Source: Clostridium sp. JN-9 (GTDB taxonomy: Bacteria > Bacillota > Clostridia > Clostridiales > Clostridiaceae). From it: DNA of 64,000 nt. Below, one piece after another: positions 43,617 through 53,305 of this stretch. The stretch is taken from assembly GCF_004103695.1 (NCBI RefSeq), contig NZ_CP035280.1:1612001-1676000 (forward strand), given 5' to 3'. A model generated the notes under the pieces. It worked only from the letters and a program-made list of their open reading frames with translations, searched no databases and was not told where the DNA came from. The position numbers and the translations under genes are program-made. Numbering within the stretch: the first letter of the stretch is position 1; each line of letters opens with the position of its first letter.

Positions 43617-44546
43617 ATGTTAGTTTTAAGAGATAATTTTAACGAATATTTAAATGATGATACATATATTGCTTTAGGAAGCTTTGATGGGCTTCATATG
43701 GGACATATGGGATTAATAAAAGAAACCATGGGTATAGCAAGATCAAATAATGCTAAAAGTATGGTCTGCACATTTAGCAATCATCCTTTAACAGTTATTA
43801 ATAAGGAATTAGCACCAAAATTACTCATGGATAATGAAACAAAAGAAAAGATACTTAATGACTGTGGTATTGATATATTAAACATGTTTCAGTTTAATAA
43901 AGATTTTATGAAAATTTCAGCAGATGATTTTGTAATTAATATGATAAGACATTATAATGCCAAAGGATTTATTATTGGTTTTAATTATAGATTTGGATAT
44001 AAGAATTTAGGAGATATTAATCTATTAAAAAAGCTAAGTTTAAAACACGGGTTTAAGGTTATAACTGTTGATCCTGTTAAATATAATGGAGAATTAGTCA
44101 GCTCTTCTAAAATAAGAAATGTTATTAGTGAAGATGGAGATATGATTAAAGCTTCAAAAATGCTTACAAGACATTTCTCATTAAAGGGTATAATTATAAG
44201 TGGGAAAAAATTAGGCAGAACAATTGGATTTCCTACAATTAATTTAGACTATGATAAAAGCTATATACTGCCGCGAGGCGGAGTCTATTATACAAATGTC
44301 AGATATGATAATAAAGTATATAAGGGAATTACAAATATTGGCTATAATCCTACCACATATGATTATAAGCTCAGCGTTGAAACATATATTCTGGATTTTA
44401 ATAAATATATATATGGTGAAGAGGTTACTATTTATTTTATAAACAGAATAAGAGATGAGGTAAAGTTTGATACACTTGATGAGCTTGTTATTCAGTTAAA
44501 TGAAGATAAAAATTATGCAAAAAAGCAAAATATTGATATTATTTAA
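43617..44546 (+). CDS. ribF: Riboflavin kinase / FMN adenylyltransferase
   Basis: RibF, 309 residues, makes FMN then FAD from riboflavin. The N-terminal nucleotidyltransferase has GSFDGLHMGHMGLI (HxGH type) and GFNYRFGYKNLGD, VSSSKIR; the C-terminal kinase domain has GKKLGRTIGFPTINL and GVYYTNV, VETYILDF. GGGGTAATTAAC lies before the ATG. It is the end of the rimP-to-ribF operon; a new promoter follows for rpsO. Confidence 0.97.
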   Translation: MLVLRDNFNEYLNDDTYIALGSFDGLHMGHMGLIKETMGIARSNNAKSMVCTFSNHPLTVINKELAPKLLMDNETKEKILNDCGIDILNMFQFNKDFMKISADDFVINMIRHYNAKGFIIGFNYRFGYKNLGDINLLKKLSLKHGFKVITVDPVKYNGELVSSSKIRNVISEDGDMIKASKMLTRHFSLKGIIISGKKLGRTIGFPTINLDYDKSYILPRGGVYYTNVRYDNKVYKGITNIGYNPTTYDYKLSVETYILDFNKYIYGEEVTIYFINRIRDEVKFDTLDELVIQLNEDKNYAKKQNIDII

Positions 44547-44554
44547 AAATATAA

Positions 44555-44583
44555 TTTACATTTTGAATTGAATTTGTTATAAT
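44555..44583 (+). promoter_or_regulatory. Promoter for rpsO
   Basis: TTTACA (44555-44560), 17-bp spacer, TATAAT (44578-44583), with TG at 44575-44576. The 16-base string AATTTGTTATAATTAC (44571-44586) recurs before pnp. Confidence 0.78.
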
Positions 44584-44589
44584 TACGTA

Positions 44590-44669
44590 GTATCCATGTT
44601 CTAAGAATATTGCATTGCCGACTATACTCTTGGAATATAGGAGTTTACCTAATTGGAGGTGTCGTAATA
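44590..44669 (+). promoter_or_regulatory. Leader of rpsO
   Basis: About 80 bases with an imperfect pairing around ACTATACTC and GAATATAGGAGT and a T-A-rich apex, directly before TTGGAGGTG. Autoregulation by S15 through its leader is known in several bacteria; a link here is only inferred. Confidence 0.35.
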
Positions 44670-44933
44670 ATGGAAAAGGCAAAAAAAGAAGAAATAATGG
44701 AAACATATGCAAGACATGAAGGAGATACAGGTTCTCCAGAAGTTCAGATCGCTTTATTAACAGAAAGAATTAATCATTTAAATGATCATTTAAAGATTCA
44801 TAAGAAGGATCATCATTCCAGAAGAGGTCTTTTGATGATGGTTGGTAAAAGAAGAGGACTTCTTAACTACTTGGAGTCAAAGGATATTGAGAGATATCGT
44901 GCTATAGTTGGAAAACTTGGATTAAGAAAGTAG
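44670..44933 (+). CDS. rpsO: 30S ribosomal protein S15
   Basis: Ribosomal protein S15, 87 residues, binds 16S rRNA helices 20-22 early in assembly. The signature runs [19 protein letters not shown], then [20 protein letters not shown], and ends [15 protein letters not shown] at 44670 is chosen because TTGGAGGTGTCG lies right before it and it gives the family length; a longer frame from 44610 is not supported. It has a promoter of its own and a terminator. Confidence 0.97.
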   Translation: MEKAKKEEIMETYARHEGDTGSPEVQIALLTERINHLNDHLKIHKKDHHSRRGLLMMVGKRRGLLNYLESKDIERYRAIVGKLGLRK

Positions 44934-44942
44934 TATATTATT

Positions 44943-44972
44943 TAGAGCGGCTTTGTCCGCTCTATTATTTTA
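44943..44972 (+). terminator. Terminator after rpsO
   Basis: TAGAGCGG (44943-44950) pairs exactly with CCGCTCTA (44957-44964), loop CTTTGT, then TTATTTTAAATTT. Confidence 0.82.
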
Positions 44973-44976
44973 AATT

Positions 44977-44985
44977 TGTTATAAT
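44977..44985 (+). promoter_or_regulatory. Extended -10 promoter for pnp
   Basis: TG-T-TATAAT at 44977-44985; no good -35 box, as it would fall in the rpsO terminator. Shares AATTTGTTATAATTAC with the rpsO promoter. Confidence 0.55.
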
Positions 44986-45060
44986 TACCTAAATATTAAT
45001 AATGTATAATTATATTGTTAATAATGATAATATTATTGAATACCGAAAGGAGGTATTTTT

Positions 45061-47172
45061 ATGAGTAATATTCTTGAAACCACTGTAGCAGGAAGAAAAC
45101 TTAAAGTAGAAAGCGGAAAAGTTGGAATGCTTTCTAATAGTGCAATTTTAGTAAGCTATGGTGATACAGTAGTATTAGTAAATGCTAATAGTTCAGCCAA
45201 ACCAAGGGAAGGGGTGGATTTCTTTCCATTAAGTATTGAGTATGAAGAAAGACTTTATGCCGTTGGTAAAATACCAGGAGGATTTATTAAAAGGGAGGGA
45301 AAGCCTTCAGAAAAATCCATATTACATGCCAGGGCTATAGATAGACCTTTAAGGCCTCTTTTCCCAAAAGGGTATAGAAATGACGTTCAGGTTGTATGTA
45401 CTGTATTGTCAGTTGATCAGGATAATCAGCCTGACATTTTAGCAATCAATGGTGCTTCATTAGCATTATGTCTATCAAGCATACCATTTGATACACCTTT
45501 AGGAGCTGTATCAGTTGGATTTGTTGATGGTAAAGCTATAATAAATCCTACTTTACAGCAATCTGAAAAAAGCACTCTCAATCTTACTGTTTGTGCTACA
45601 AAAGACAGGGTTATGATGGTTGAAGCAGGCGGAAGCGAAATTGAAGAAGATGTAATGTATGATGCAATAATGTTAGGCTTTGAAGAATGTAAAAAAATAG
45701 TTTCCTTCCAGGAAGAAGCAATGGCCAAGTTTGGTAAGAAAAAAGATGAACCAGTTTTATATAAAGTTAATGAAGATTTAGAAAAGGAAGTATATGATTT
45801 TGCATTTGAAGATATAAAAAATGCCATGTACATAATGGATAAAGATGAAAGAAGTACTACGGTAAGTACAATTACAGATAAGGTTGTCACAGAGTTCTCT
45901 GAAAAGTATGCTGATTATTTAGCTGACATTCCTGAAATACTTCATGATATGCAGAAAAAAATAGTAAGGAACATGATATTAAATGAGCATAGGAGACCAG
46001 ATGGAAGAAGATTTGATGAAATCAGACCAATCAGCTGTGAAGTTGGGTTACTTCCCAGAACACATGGTACCGGCTTATTTACAAGAGGGTTAACTCAGGT
46101 AATGACTGTGGCTACTTTAGGGGCACTGGGTGATGTTCAGATTCTCGATGGACTAGGTGCAGAAGAATATAAAAGATACATACATCATTATAATTTCCCA
46201 GCATATAGTACTGGTGAGGTAAAACCATTAAGAGGGCCAGGGAGAAGAGAAATTGGTCATGGAGCTCTTGCTGAGAAGGCTTTGGCACCGCTGATTCCTT
46301 CTGAAGAAGAATTTCCTTACACAATCAGACTTGTTTCTGAAGTATTGAGTTCAAATGGTTCTACATCTCAGGCAAGTGTATGTGGTAGTACATTAGCTTT
46401 AATGGATGCAGGTGTTCCAATTAAAAGACCAGCTGCAGGAATAGCTATGGGTCTTGTAACAAGTGATGACTTATCAAAAGAGGAAATATTAACAGATATA
46501 CAGGGCATAGAGGATTTCTTTGGAGATATGGATTTTAAGGTAGCTGGAACAGTGAAAGGAATCACAGCCATTCAATTTGACACTAAAATTCATGGCTTGT
46601 CAAATGAGTGTATAAAGAATACTTTAGAAGGAGCAAGAAAGGCTAGATTATTTATAATCGATAAAATTACTTCTTGTATACCTGAACCAAGAAAGGAAGT
46701 TTCTAAATATGCACCAAAGACATTTATTATTAATATAGATCCAGATAAGATAAGAGATGTTATTGGAACAGGCGGAAAGGTTATTAATAAAATTATTGCT
46801 GAAACCGGAGTAAAAATTGATATTAAAGAAGATGGCAGAGTATTTGTAATGTCAGAGGACAGCGACAGTGCAAAGAGAGCAATAAAAATAATAGAAAATT
46901 TGACCAAAGAAGTTAAAGCTGGCGAAATTTATCTTGGAAAAGTTACAAGAACTACATCATTCGGCGCATTTGTTGAAATACTTCCAGGTAAAGAAGGATT
47001 AGTTCATATTTCAAAATTGGATTTTGAAAGAGTAAATAAAGTAGAAGATATAGTTTCAGCTGGTGATGAAATATTAGTAAAGGTAACTGATATAGACAAC
47101 CAGGGAAGAATTAATTTATCAAGGAAAGATGCAATTAAGGATTCCGAAGATGGTAAAGAGATTAATAAATAA
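45061..47172 (+). CDS. pnp: Polyribonucleotide nucleotidyltransferase
   Basis: PNPase, 703 residues, a 3'-5' phosphorolytic exoribonuclease. Two RNase PH domains (about 1-220 and 300-540, with [19 protein letters not shown]) are joined by an all-alpha region; a KH domain (about 555-610, [18 protein letters not shown]) and an S1 domain (about 625-690, [20 protein letters not shown]) follow. GAAAGGAGGTATTTTT precedes the ATG, a strong site. Pairs with rpsO as in most bacteria, but each has its own promoter here. Confidence 0.98.
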   Translation: MSNILETTVAGRKLKVESGKVGMLSNSAILVSYGDTVVLVNANSSAKPREGVDFFPLSIEYEERLYAVGKIPGGFIKREGKPSEKSILHARAIDRPLRPLFPKGYRNDVQVVCTVLSVDQDNQPDILAINGASLALCLSSIPFDTPLGAVSVGFVDGKAIINPTLQQSEKSTLNLTVCATKDRVMMVEAGGSEIEEDVMYDAIMLGFEECKKIVSFQEEAMAKFGKKKDEPVLYKVNEDLEKEVYDFAFEDIKNAMYIMDKDERSTTVSTITDKVVTEFSEKYADYLADIPEILHDMQKKIVRNMILNEHRRPDGRRFDEIRPISCEVGLLPRTHGTGLFTRGLTQVMTVATLGALGDVQILDGLGAEEYKRYIHHYNFPAYSTGEVKPLRGPGRREIGHGALAEKALAPLIPSEEEFPYTIRLVSEVLSSNGSTSQASVCGSTLALMDAGVPIKRPAAGIAMGLVTSDDLSKEEILTDIQGIEDFFGDMDFKVAGTVKGITAIQFDTKIHGLSNECIKNTLEGARKARLFIIDKITSCIPEPRKEVSKYAPKTFIINIDPDKIRDVIGTGGKVINKIIAETGVKIDIKEDGRVFVMSEDSDSAKRAIKIIENLTKEVKAGEIYLGKVTRTTSFGAFVEILPGKEGLVHISKLDFERVNKVEDIVSAGDEILVKVTDIDNQGRINLSRKDAIKDSEDGKEINK

Positions 47173-47179
47173 GAAAATG

Positions 47180-47205
47180 AAAGGGCGTAAAGCCTTTTTA
47201 TTTTT
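47180..47205 (+). terminator. Terminator after pnp
   Basis: AAAGGGC (47180-47186) and GCCTTT (47192-47197) pair with one bulge, loop GTAAA, then TTATTTTTC. Confidence 0.65.
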
Positions 47206-47231
47206 CTTATAATAAAATTTGGAGGCTTTAT

Positions 47232-48530
47232 ATGTATAAACTCATAAAATTACAAAATGGTTTAAGAGTAGCATTGGAGAATATAGATTATGTTAATTCA
47301 GTAAGTGTGGGCTTATGGGTAGAGAATGGCTCAAGAAATGAAGATAAATCTAATAATGGTATTTCACATTTTATTGAACATATGCTGTTTAAGGGAACAG
47401 AAAACAGAAGCAGTTTAAAAATTGTTGAATGCATTGAAGAAGTTGGAGGGCAGATAAATGCCTTTACGGGAAAAGAAGCTACCTGCTTTTATGGTAAGGT
47501 GTTAGATTCGCATCTGGAATTGTTAATTGATGTATTATCAGATATGCTTTTTAATAGTAAATTTGATAGTGAGGATATTGAAAAAGAAAAAGGGGTTATT
47601 ATTGAAGAAATTAATATGAATGAAGACTCTCCAGAGGATGTATTAATGGATCTGCAGTGTGAGGCTATTTGGGGAGGAGATTCTATTTCACTGCCCATTC
47701 TAGGTACAATAGATACTGTAAAATCATTCACCAGAGAGCAGATAATACAATATGTAAAATCATTTTACATACCAGAAAATAGTGTAATTTCAATAGCAGG
47801 AAAGTTTAATCCGGATGAAGTAGTAAAATTAATTCAGCGCTATTTTGGAAATTGGAGCAGCAGGATTAAAAAGATAACTCACTATTCATCACCAGAAATC
47901 CTGTCAAATCATCTTTTTAAGAAAAAAAATATTGAACAGCTTCATATATCTCTGGGGATACCAGGTATTGAATCCGGTAAAGATGAAATTTATCCTCTGC
48001 TGCTTTTGAATAACATTTTCGGGGGAGGAGCATCATCAATATTGTTTCAAAAAATAAGAGAAGAAAAAGGTATGTGCTATTCCATATATTCTTACTTGTC
48101 AACATTTAAAAATACCGGGGCATTATCAATTTATACAGGCTTAAATCCATCTTATTGTAAAGATGTAATTTCGCTTATAAAAGAAGAGGTGGATAAGTTT
48201 ATAAATAGCACTATTTCTGCTGAAAAACTAAGTAAAGCAAAGGAACAATTAAAAGGAAACTATATCTTAGGATTAGAAAGCACTAGCAGCAGAATGTTTA
48301 GTAATGGTAAATCAGCGTTGTTTTTAAATTTAATTCATACACCAAAAGATATAATTGATAAAATTGATAAAATTGATATGAAATCTATATCAGATATAAA
48401 GGAAATTACCTTTGCAAAGGGTATTAAAAGCTCAGCATTTGTTGGTGAAAATGCTGATATTGAAAGTGTTAAAAATATACTGGATGGAAGCAGCCAAGGC
48501 TTTACTCAATCCAAAGCTCATAGTGTATAG
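47232..48530 (+). CDS. M16 family zinc peptidase (pitrilysin-like)
   Basis: M16 insulinase-type peptidase, 432 residues, of the MlpA/YmxG/PqqL-like group. The inverted zinc motif HxxEH is H46-F-I-E49-H50 in SHFIEHMLFKG, with the distal glutamate in GVIIEEINMNED near 126. A second half without zinc residues (LHISLGIPGIESGKDE, FGGGASSILFQKIREEKG) is typical for the two-domain fold. In Bacillus the homolog mlpA lies at the same place. The natural substrate is unknown. GGAGGCTTTAT precedes the ATG. Confidence 0.94.
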   Translation: MYKLIKLQNGLRVALENIDYVNSVSVGLWVENGSRNEDKSNNGISHFIEHMLFKGTENRSSLKIVECIEEVGGQINAFTGKEATCFYGKVLDSHLELLIDVLSDMLFNSKFDSEDIEKEKGVIIEEINMNEDSPEDVLMDLQCEAIWGGDSISLPILGTIDTVKSFTREQIIQYVKSFYIPENSVISIAGKFNPDEVVKLIQRYFGNWSSRIKKITHYSSPEILSNHLFKKKNIEQLHISLGIPGIESGKDEIYPLLLLNNIFGGGASSILFQKIREEKGMCYSIYSYLSTFKNTGALSIYTGLNPSYCKDVISLIKEEVDKFINSTISAEKLSKAKEQLKGNYILGLESTSSRMFSNGKSALFLNLIHTPKDIIDKIDKIDMKSISDIKEITFAKGIKSSAFVGENADIESVKNILDGSSQGFTQSKAHSV

Positions 48531-48657
48531 TAAATAAGTAATAATTCTTCTTTATTTGTCATAATATTATTCATGGGAAATATTAATACTAAAATAAAAT
48601 TATGCAGTAAAATGGTTAAATTTTATTTTTTATGATAGTATAAGGGAGGACTATAAT

Positions 48658-48930
48658 ATGAGTGATAATTTTAAGTTTTATAGTGAAATGGAAAAGTATG
48701 AAGTAATTAATATTAATGATGGTGACAAATATGGTTATCTGGCAAACAATGATGTTGTTATTGATGAAACAGGAAAATTAAAATTACTAATAATTAATAA
48801 TAACAAGTCTAAATTTTCAATTTTAAGTAAAAGCGAATTTATTGAGATTCCATGGGAATGCGTAAAAAAAATAGGATCAAGAACTATAATAATTGATGTG
48901 GATGAAAATTCAATGAAGAACTCCCATTAA
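48658..48930 (+). CDS. ymxH: YlmC/YmxH PRC-barrel protein
   Basis: A 90-residue YlmC/YmxH protein, a small PRC-barrel protein of sporulating Firmicutes. Visible pattern: KYEVININDGDKYGYL, DVVIDETGKLKLLII, and IPWECVKKIGSRTIIIDV. Family members are linked to sporulation by genomics only. AAGGGAGGACTATA precedes the ATG. In Bacillus it stands between mlpA and the dipicolinate synthase genes dpaAB, which are missing here, as in clostridia that make dipicolinate another way; dapG follows 17 bases later. Confidence 0.9.
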   Translation: MSDNFKFYSEMEKYEVININDGDKYGYLANNDVVIDETGKLKLLIINNNKSKFSILSKSEFIEIPWECVKKIGSRTIIIDVDENSMKNSH

Positions 48931-48947
48931 ATTTATGGAGGTAAAAT

Positions 48948-50150
48948 ATGAAAATAATCGTACAAAAGTTTGGTGGTACATCTGTATCAAATCACGAAAA
49001 CAGAAAATTAGTTGTAAATAAAGTATTATCTTCAATAAAAAATGGCTACAGTCCCATAGTTGTTGTTTCGGCCATGGGAAGAAAAGGACAGCCATATGCT
49101 ACAGATACTTTATTATCATTAATTAGTGATGATTTAAAAGAAAAAAATCCTCTGGTAACAGACTCACTAATGAGCTGCGGTGAAATTATAAGTACTGCAG
49201 TTATATGTGATGAATTGGCTGAATTGCAGATTAATTCTGTACCTCTGACAGGCGGTCAAACAGGTATCATAACTGATGAAAATTATACTAACGCATCAGT
49301 TTTAAAAGTTGAAACAGATAATATTTTTAATATATTAAAACAGGGCAAGGTTCCTGTTGTCGCCGGTTTTCAGGGAATAAGCAGCAGTGGATTCGTAACT
49401 ACCCTGGGAAGAGGCGGAAGCGATGTTACTGCTGCACTTTTGGGAGCTGCAGTAAATGCTGAAAAAATAGAAATTTTTACTGATGTGGATGGAATTATGA
49501 CTGCAGATCCACGAATTGTAAGAGATGCTTCATTAATTGAGGAAATAAGCTACAATGAAGTTTTTCAATTTGCGGATCAGGGAGCTAAAGTTATTCACCC
49601 TAGGGCAGTAGAAATTGCAATGAGGGCAAATATACCATTGGTAATTAAAAATACAATGAGTGAATGCAATGGTACAATTATCTGCAGTAATAGTACTGAA
49701 GATTCCAGCAGTGTAATTACTGGAATAACCCACATGAAGAATAGAGATCAAATTAAGATAAGTTATGAAGATAATAAAGATAATAGTTATTATTTTGAAA
49801 TTTTAGATTCATTAGCAAATAACATGATAAGCATTGACTTAATAAATGTTTTTCCAAAAGAAAAAATTTTCACAATTGATCATAAAGATTTTAAGAAATT
49901 TCAATCTTTGATGATAAAAATGAAAATAAAATATACATTCCTTTTAAATTGCAGCAAGATAGCCGTTATTGGAAGCAGAATGAGAGGAATTCCCGGAGTT
50001 ATGGCAAAAATTTTAAGGACTCTGGTAAGAGCTAATATTGAAGTTCTTCAGACTGCTGATTCACATACAACTATATGGTGCTTAGTGGAAGATAAAGATG
50101 CAGAAAAAGCAATTAATGCACTTCATAAGGAATTTAAATTAGGACAGTAA
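48948..50150 (+). CDS. dapG: Aspartate kinase
   Basis: Aspartokinase, 400 residues, first step of the lysine/threonine/methionine/diaminopimelate pathway. KFGGTSVSNHENRK at about 7-20 is the ATP-binding start; TTLGRGGSDVTAALLGA and ADPRIV, with FTDVDGIMTAD, make the kinase core. The C-terminal half carries two ACT domains for amino-acid feedback. Position after ymxH matches Bacillus dapG, supporting that symbol, but the isozyme type cannot be proven from sequence. GGAGGTAAAAT precedes the ATG. Confidence 0.93.
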   Translation: MKIIVQKFGGTSVSNHENRKLVVNKVLSSIKNGYSPIVVVSAMGRKGQPYATDTLLSLISDDLKEKNPLVTDSLMSCGEIISTAVICDELAELQINSVPLTGGQTGIITDENYTNASVLKVETDNIFNILKQGKVPVVAGFQGISSSGFVTTLGRGGSDVTAALLGAAVNAEKIEIFTDVDGIMTADPRIVRDASLIEEISYNEVFQFADQGAKVIHPRAVEIAMRANIPLVIKNTMSECNGTIICSNSTEDSSSVITGITHMKNRDQIKISYEDNKDNSYYFEILDSLANNMISIDLINVFPKEKIFTIDHKDFKKFQSLMIKMKIKYTFLLNCSKIAVIGSRMRGIPGVMAKILRTLVRANIEVLQTADSHTTIWCLVEDKDAEKAINALHKEFKLGQ

Positions 50151-50205
50151 TGAATAAACCTTCCCAGTATTGTACAAAATATAATGAGTATTGGGAGGGA
50201 AAAAT

Positions 50206-50889
50206 ATGAGTGAAGAAAATAATAACAAAGTTAAGGAAGCTGATTTAGAGAATTTAAAGGAATTAGGAAATATTGATTTACCAAAACCAACAGATAGGAT
50301 ACAGACTATTCCAATTATTGGTCAGATAGAAGGTCATAATATATTATCACCACAGACTAAAAGTACAAAATATGAGCATATTATTCCTCAGCTGGTTTCC
50401 ATTGAAAGAGATAAAGATGTTGAAGGTGTGCTTATAATATTAAATACTATTGGCGGAGATGTAGAAGCTGGCCTTGCAATAGCTGAAATGATAAATAGTT
50501 TGAGCAAGCCCACTGTTTCACTTGTAATAGGAGGGGGGCATTCAATTGGGGTACCACTTGCCACTGCTGCGGATTATTCTTTTATTTCCCCCACCGCAAC
50601 TATGATTGTCCATCCAATCAGAATGAATGGACTGATTGTAGGAGTACCTCAGACATTTAACTACTTTGAAAAAATGCAGGATAGAATTATTGACTTTATA
50701 GTAAGAAGCTCTAATATTAGCAGAGATGTTTTGAAAAATATGATGCTTCAGACCACTGACTTATTAAATGACATGGGAACAATATTAATAGGGAAACAGG
50801 CAATTGAAGTTGGATTAATAGATGCTGTTGGCGGCATAAGCGATGCAGTAAATAAATTAAATGAACTTATAGAATCAAAAAAACCATAG
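50206..50889 (+). CDS. tepA: TepA/ClpP-like serine protease
   Basis: A 227-residue protein of the TepA/YmfB group in the ClpP-crotonase clan, believed to aid translocation-related proteolysis. Serine113 is in GGGHSIGVPLA and the histidine is about 136 in TMIVHPIRM; both match ClpP positions. The N-terminus is charged and lacks a signal peptide, so it is cytoplasmic. ATG at 50206 is chosen as GGGAGGG at 50194-50200 precedes it. Its stop codon lies in a hairpin. It comes just before ftsK, as in Bacillus. Confidence 0.88.
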   Translation: MSEENNNKVKEADLENLKELGNIDLPKPTDRIQTIPIIGQIEGHNILSPQTKSTKYEHIIPQLVSIERDKDVEGVLIILNTIGGDVEAGLAIAEMINSLSKPTVSLVIGGGHSIGVPLATAADYSFISPTATMIVHPIRMNGLIVGVPQTFNYFEKMQDRIIDFIVRSSNISRDVLKNMMLQTTDLLNDMGTILIGKQAIEVGLIDAVGGISDAVNKLNELIESKKP

Positions 50890-50904
50890 GCTTTACCTAT
50901 GGTT
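50882..50904 (+). terminator. Hairpin overlapping the tepA stop codon
   Basis: AACCATAGG (50882-50890) pairs exactly with CCTATGGTT (50896-50904), loop CTTTA, then GCTTACTTTT. The stop TAG (50887-50889) is in the 5' arm, so a terminating ribosome would block the stem. Confidence 0.65.
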
Positions 50905-50975
50905 GCTTACTTTTAGGCAAATAAATAAGAGGAAATTTTTAAGGAATGTAGAAATAATATCTGGAGGTGAATTTT

Positions 50976-53231
50976 ATGGCTGGGAAAAGAGAGAAAACTG
51001 TAAAAGAAAATAACGATATCACCGGCATTATTTTAATAACCATAGGAATACTTATGCTTATCAGCATTTTCAGTCCAGTTTCAGCAGGCGCATTTGGAAG
51101 GTTTTCCAAAAGAGCTTTAATAGCCCTAATTGGATTAGGCTCCTTTGTAGCTCCCTTTATAATTATTTTTATTGGAATATGCTACATTATAAATAAAAAT
51201 AAGATAACTTTTAATAAGAAATTTTATGGTATCAATTTACTTATTTTCACAACACTGTTAACATTAATGATGATAAATATAAATAATTATTACATAAATA
51301 ATGATATTTTTAATGGCATAAAAAAGTTTTTTAATGAAGATAATTTTTTTCATGGTGGAATTATAAGTTTTTTATTTGATATACCTTTATACAAATTGTT
51401 TGGAAAAGCAGGAAGCTATGTGTTATTTTCTGCATTGTATGTGATTTCATTTGTACTTATTTCTAAATGGAGCATTTATGATGTTTTTAAATATATTAAA
51501 TCACTATTCAGCATACCTAAAAATACTAAGGGTATAAGTGATGTGGCAGCTGACACAAGTACTGATTTGGAAAATAAATCACTGCCATCAATTAATGCTG
51601 AAAAGGAGAACTTTGTAAAGTCTATAAACAGCAGAATAAAGATCATAGATTTTATGAAATCTGGTGATAAAATCGATGGACAAGGTACTTTAAATAACAA
51701 TGAAAATGGAAGCAGTAATCTTAAAGATGAAAACATTAGTGAAGAGCTTGATAAGGAAATGTATGAGAATTCCATTAAAAACAATGTAGAATATAAGTTC
51801 CCGCCAGTAAATTTATTAAATCAGAATGTACAAGCTAAACTTAATAAGGAAGATAAAAAAGAATTATTAAATAATGCAAATAAGTTAGAGGAAACATTAA
51901 ACAGCTTTGGTGTGGAAGCTAAAGTTTTACAGGTTACCAAGGGACCTTCTGTAACAAGATTTGAGCTGCAGCCTAACGCAGGTGTCAAGGTAAGTAAAAT
52001 AGTGAACTTAGCTGATGATATAGCATTAAATTTAGCTGCATCAGGAGTAAGAATAGAGGCTCCAATTCCAGGTAAATCTGCAGTGGGAATTGAAGTACCT
52101 AATTCAGAATTAATGCCTGTATTATTGAGAGAAGTTATTGAATCAAAGGAATTTACTAACACCAATAAAAACATAGCATTTTGTTTGGGAAAAGATATTG
52201 GGGGCAACTGTGTGGTTTCAGATCTTACTAAAATGCCTCACTTGTTAATAGCAGGAGCAACAGGATCTGGTAAGAGTGTCTGCATTAATACACTAATCAT
52301 CAGTATATTATACAAATATTCACCTGATGATGTTAAGCTGCTTATGATAGATCCTAAAGTAGTAGAATTAAATGTATATAATGGCATCCCGCATTTACTT
52401 ATACCAGTAGTTACAGACCCTAAAAAGGCTGCTGGAGCTTTAAACTGGGCTGTAAATGAAATGACAAAAAGATATAAGCTTTTTGCTGAAAACAATGTGA
52501 GAAATATTGAAAGTTATAATGATCTATATGATAAAGGCAAAATTGAGAACAAACTTCCTTTAACTGTAATTATAATTGACGAATTGGCAGATTTAATGAT
52601 GGTTTGTCCAAATGATATTGAAGATTACATAGGAAGGCTGGCACAAATGGCAAGAGCTGCCGGAATGCACCTTGTTATAGCTACCCAAAGACCTTCTGTG
52701 GATGTAATAACAGGTGTAATTAAAGCTAATATACCATCCAGAATATCATTTGCAGTATCAAGCCAGATTGATTCAAGAACCATACTTGATGCGTCTGGAG
52801 CTGAAAAGCTGCTGGGCAAGGGTGATATGCTTTTTTACCCTGTAGGAGAATCAAAACCAATTAGGATTCAGGGAGCATTTATTTCTGAGGAAGAAGTGGA
52901 AAGGGTAGTTGGATTCATAAAGAATCAGCAGGGAGAAATTGAGTATGAGACTGAAATAATGAATGAAATTGATACAGAAGTTTCTGCATCATCAGATGAA
53001 AATAATGATGCATTACTGGATGAAGCTATTAGAATTGTCTTAGACAATAATCAGGCATCCACATCCTTATTGCAGAGGAGACTTAGAATTGGATACAATA
53101 GGGCTGCAAGGATTATTGAGCAGCTTGAGGAGAAAGGTGTGATATCTGGGAAGGATGGAAGTAAACCAAGACAAATTCTTATATCGAAAGAAGATCCTAT
53201 TTATAGTAAATATAGCAGTAATCAACTTTAA
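50976..53231 (+). CDS. ftsK: DNA translocase FtsK/SpoIIIE
   Basis: FtsK/SpoIIIE, 751 residues, pumps DNA through the septum in division or into the forespore. Four membrane helices lie in the first 180 residues, then a linker (about 185-290), an alpha/beta motor with the P-loop AGATGSGKSVCIN near 425 and Walker B TVIIIDELADLMM, and a C-terminal gamma winged helix (LLQRRLRIGYNRAARIIEQL). ATG at 50976 is preferred since GGAGGTG at 50962-50968 precedes it. Whether it is the sporulation or the general translocase cannot be told by sequence alone. Confidence 0.96.
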   Translation: MAGKREKTVKENNDITGIILITIGILMLISIFSPVSAGAFGRFSKRALIALIGLGSFVAPFIIIFIGICYIINKNKITFNKKFYGINLLIFTTLLTLMMININNYYINNDIFNGIKKFFNEDNFFHGGIISFLFDIPLYKLFGKAGSYVLFSALYVISFVLISKWSIYDVFKYIKSLFSIPKNTKGISDVAADTSTDLENKSLPSINAEKENFVKSINSRIKIIDFMKSGDKIDGQGTLNNNENGSSNLKDENISEELDKEMYENSIKNNVEYKFPPVNLLNQNVQAKLNKEDKKELLNNANKLEETLNSFGVEAKVLQVTKGPSVTRFELQPNAGVKVSKIVNLADDIALNLAASGVRIEAPIPGKSAVGIEVPNSELMPVLLREVIESKEFTNTNKNIAFCLGKDIGGNCVVSDLTKMPHLLIAGATGSGKSVCINTLIISILYKYSPDDVKLLMIDPKVVELNVYNGIPHLLIPVVTDPKKAAGALNWAVNEMTKRYKLFAENNVRNIESYNDLYDKGKIENKLPLTVIIIDELADLMMVCPNDIEDYIGRLAQMARAAGMHLVIATQRPSVDVITGVIKANIPSRISFAVSSQIDSRTILDASGAEKLLGKGDMLFYPVGESKPIRIQGAFISEEEVERVVGFIKNQQGEIEYETEIMNEIDTEVSASSDENNDALLDEAIRIVLDNNQASTSLLQRRLRIGYNRAARIIEQLEEKGVISGKDGSKPRQILISKEDPIYSKYSSNQL

Positions 53232-53305
53232 TATTTTTGCTTGTTATTTTTTATGAATAGAATTAAAATTACAATGTATATATTTATCTTACAGGAGGAG
53301 TTGCA

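Noticed and set aside
44251-44442. 63-residue frame within ribF
   Set aside because: Out-of-frame shadow without ribosome site.
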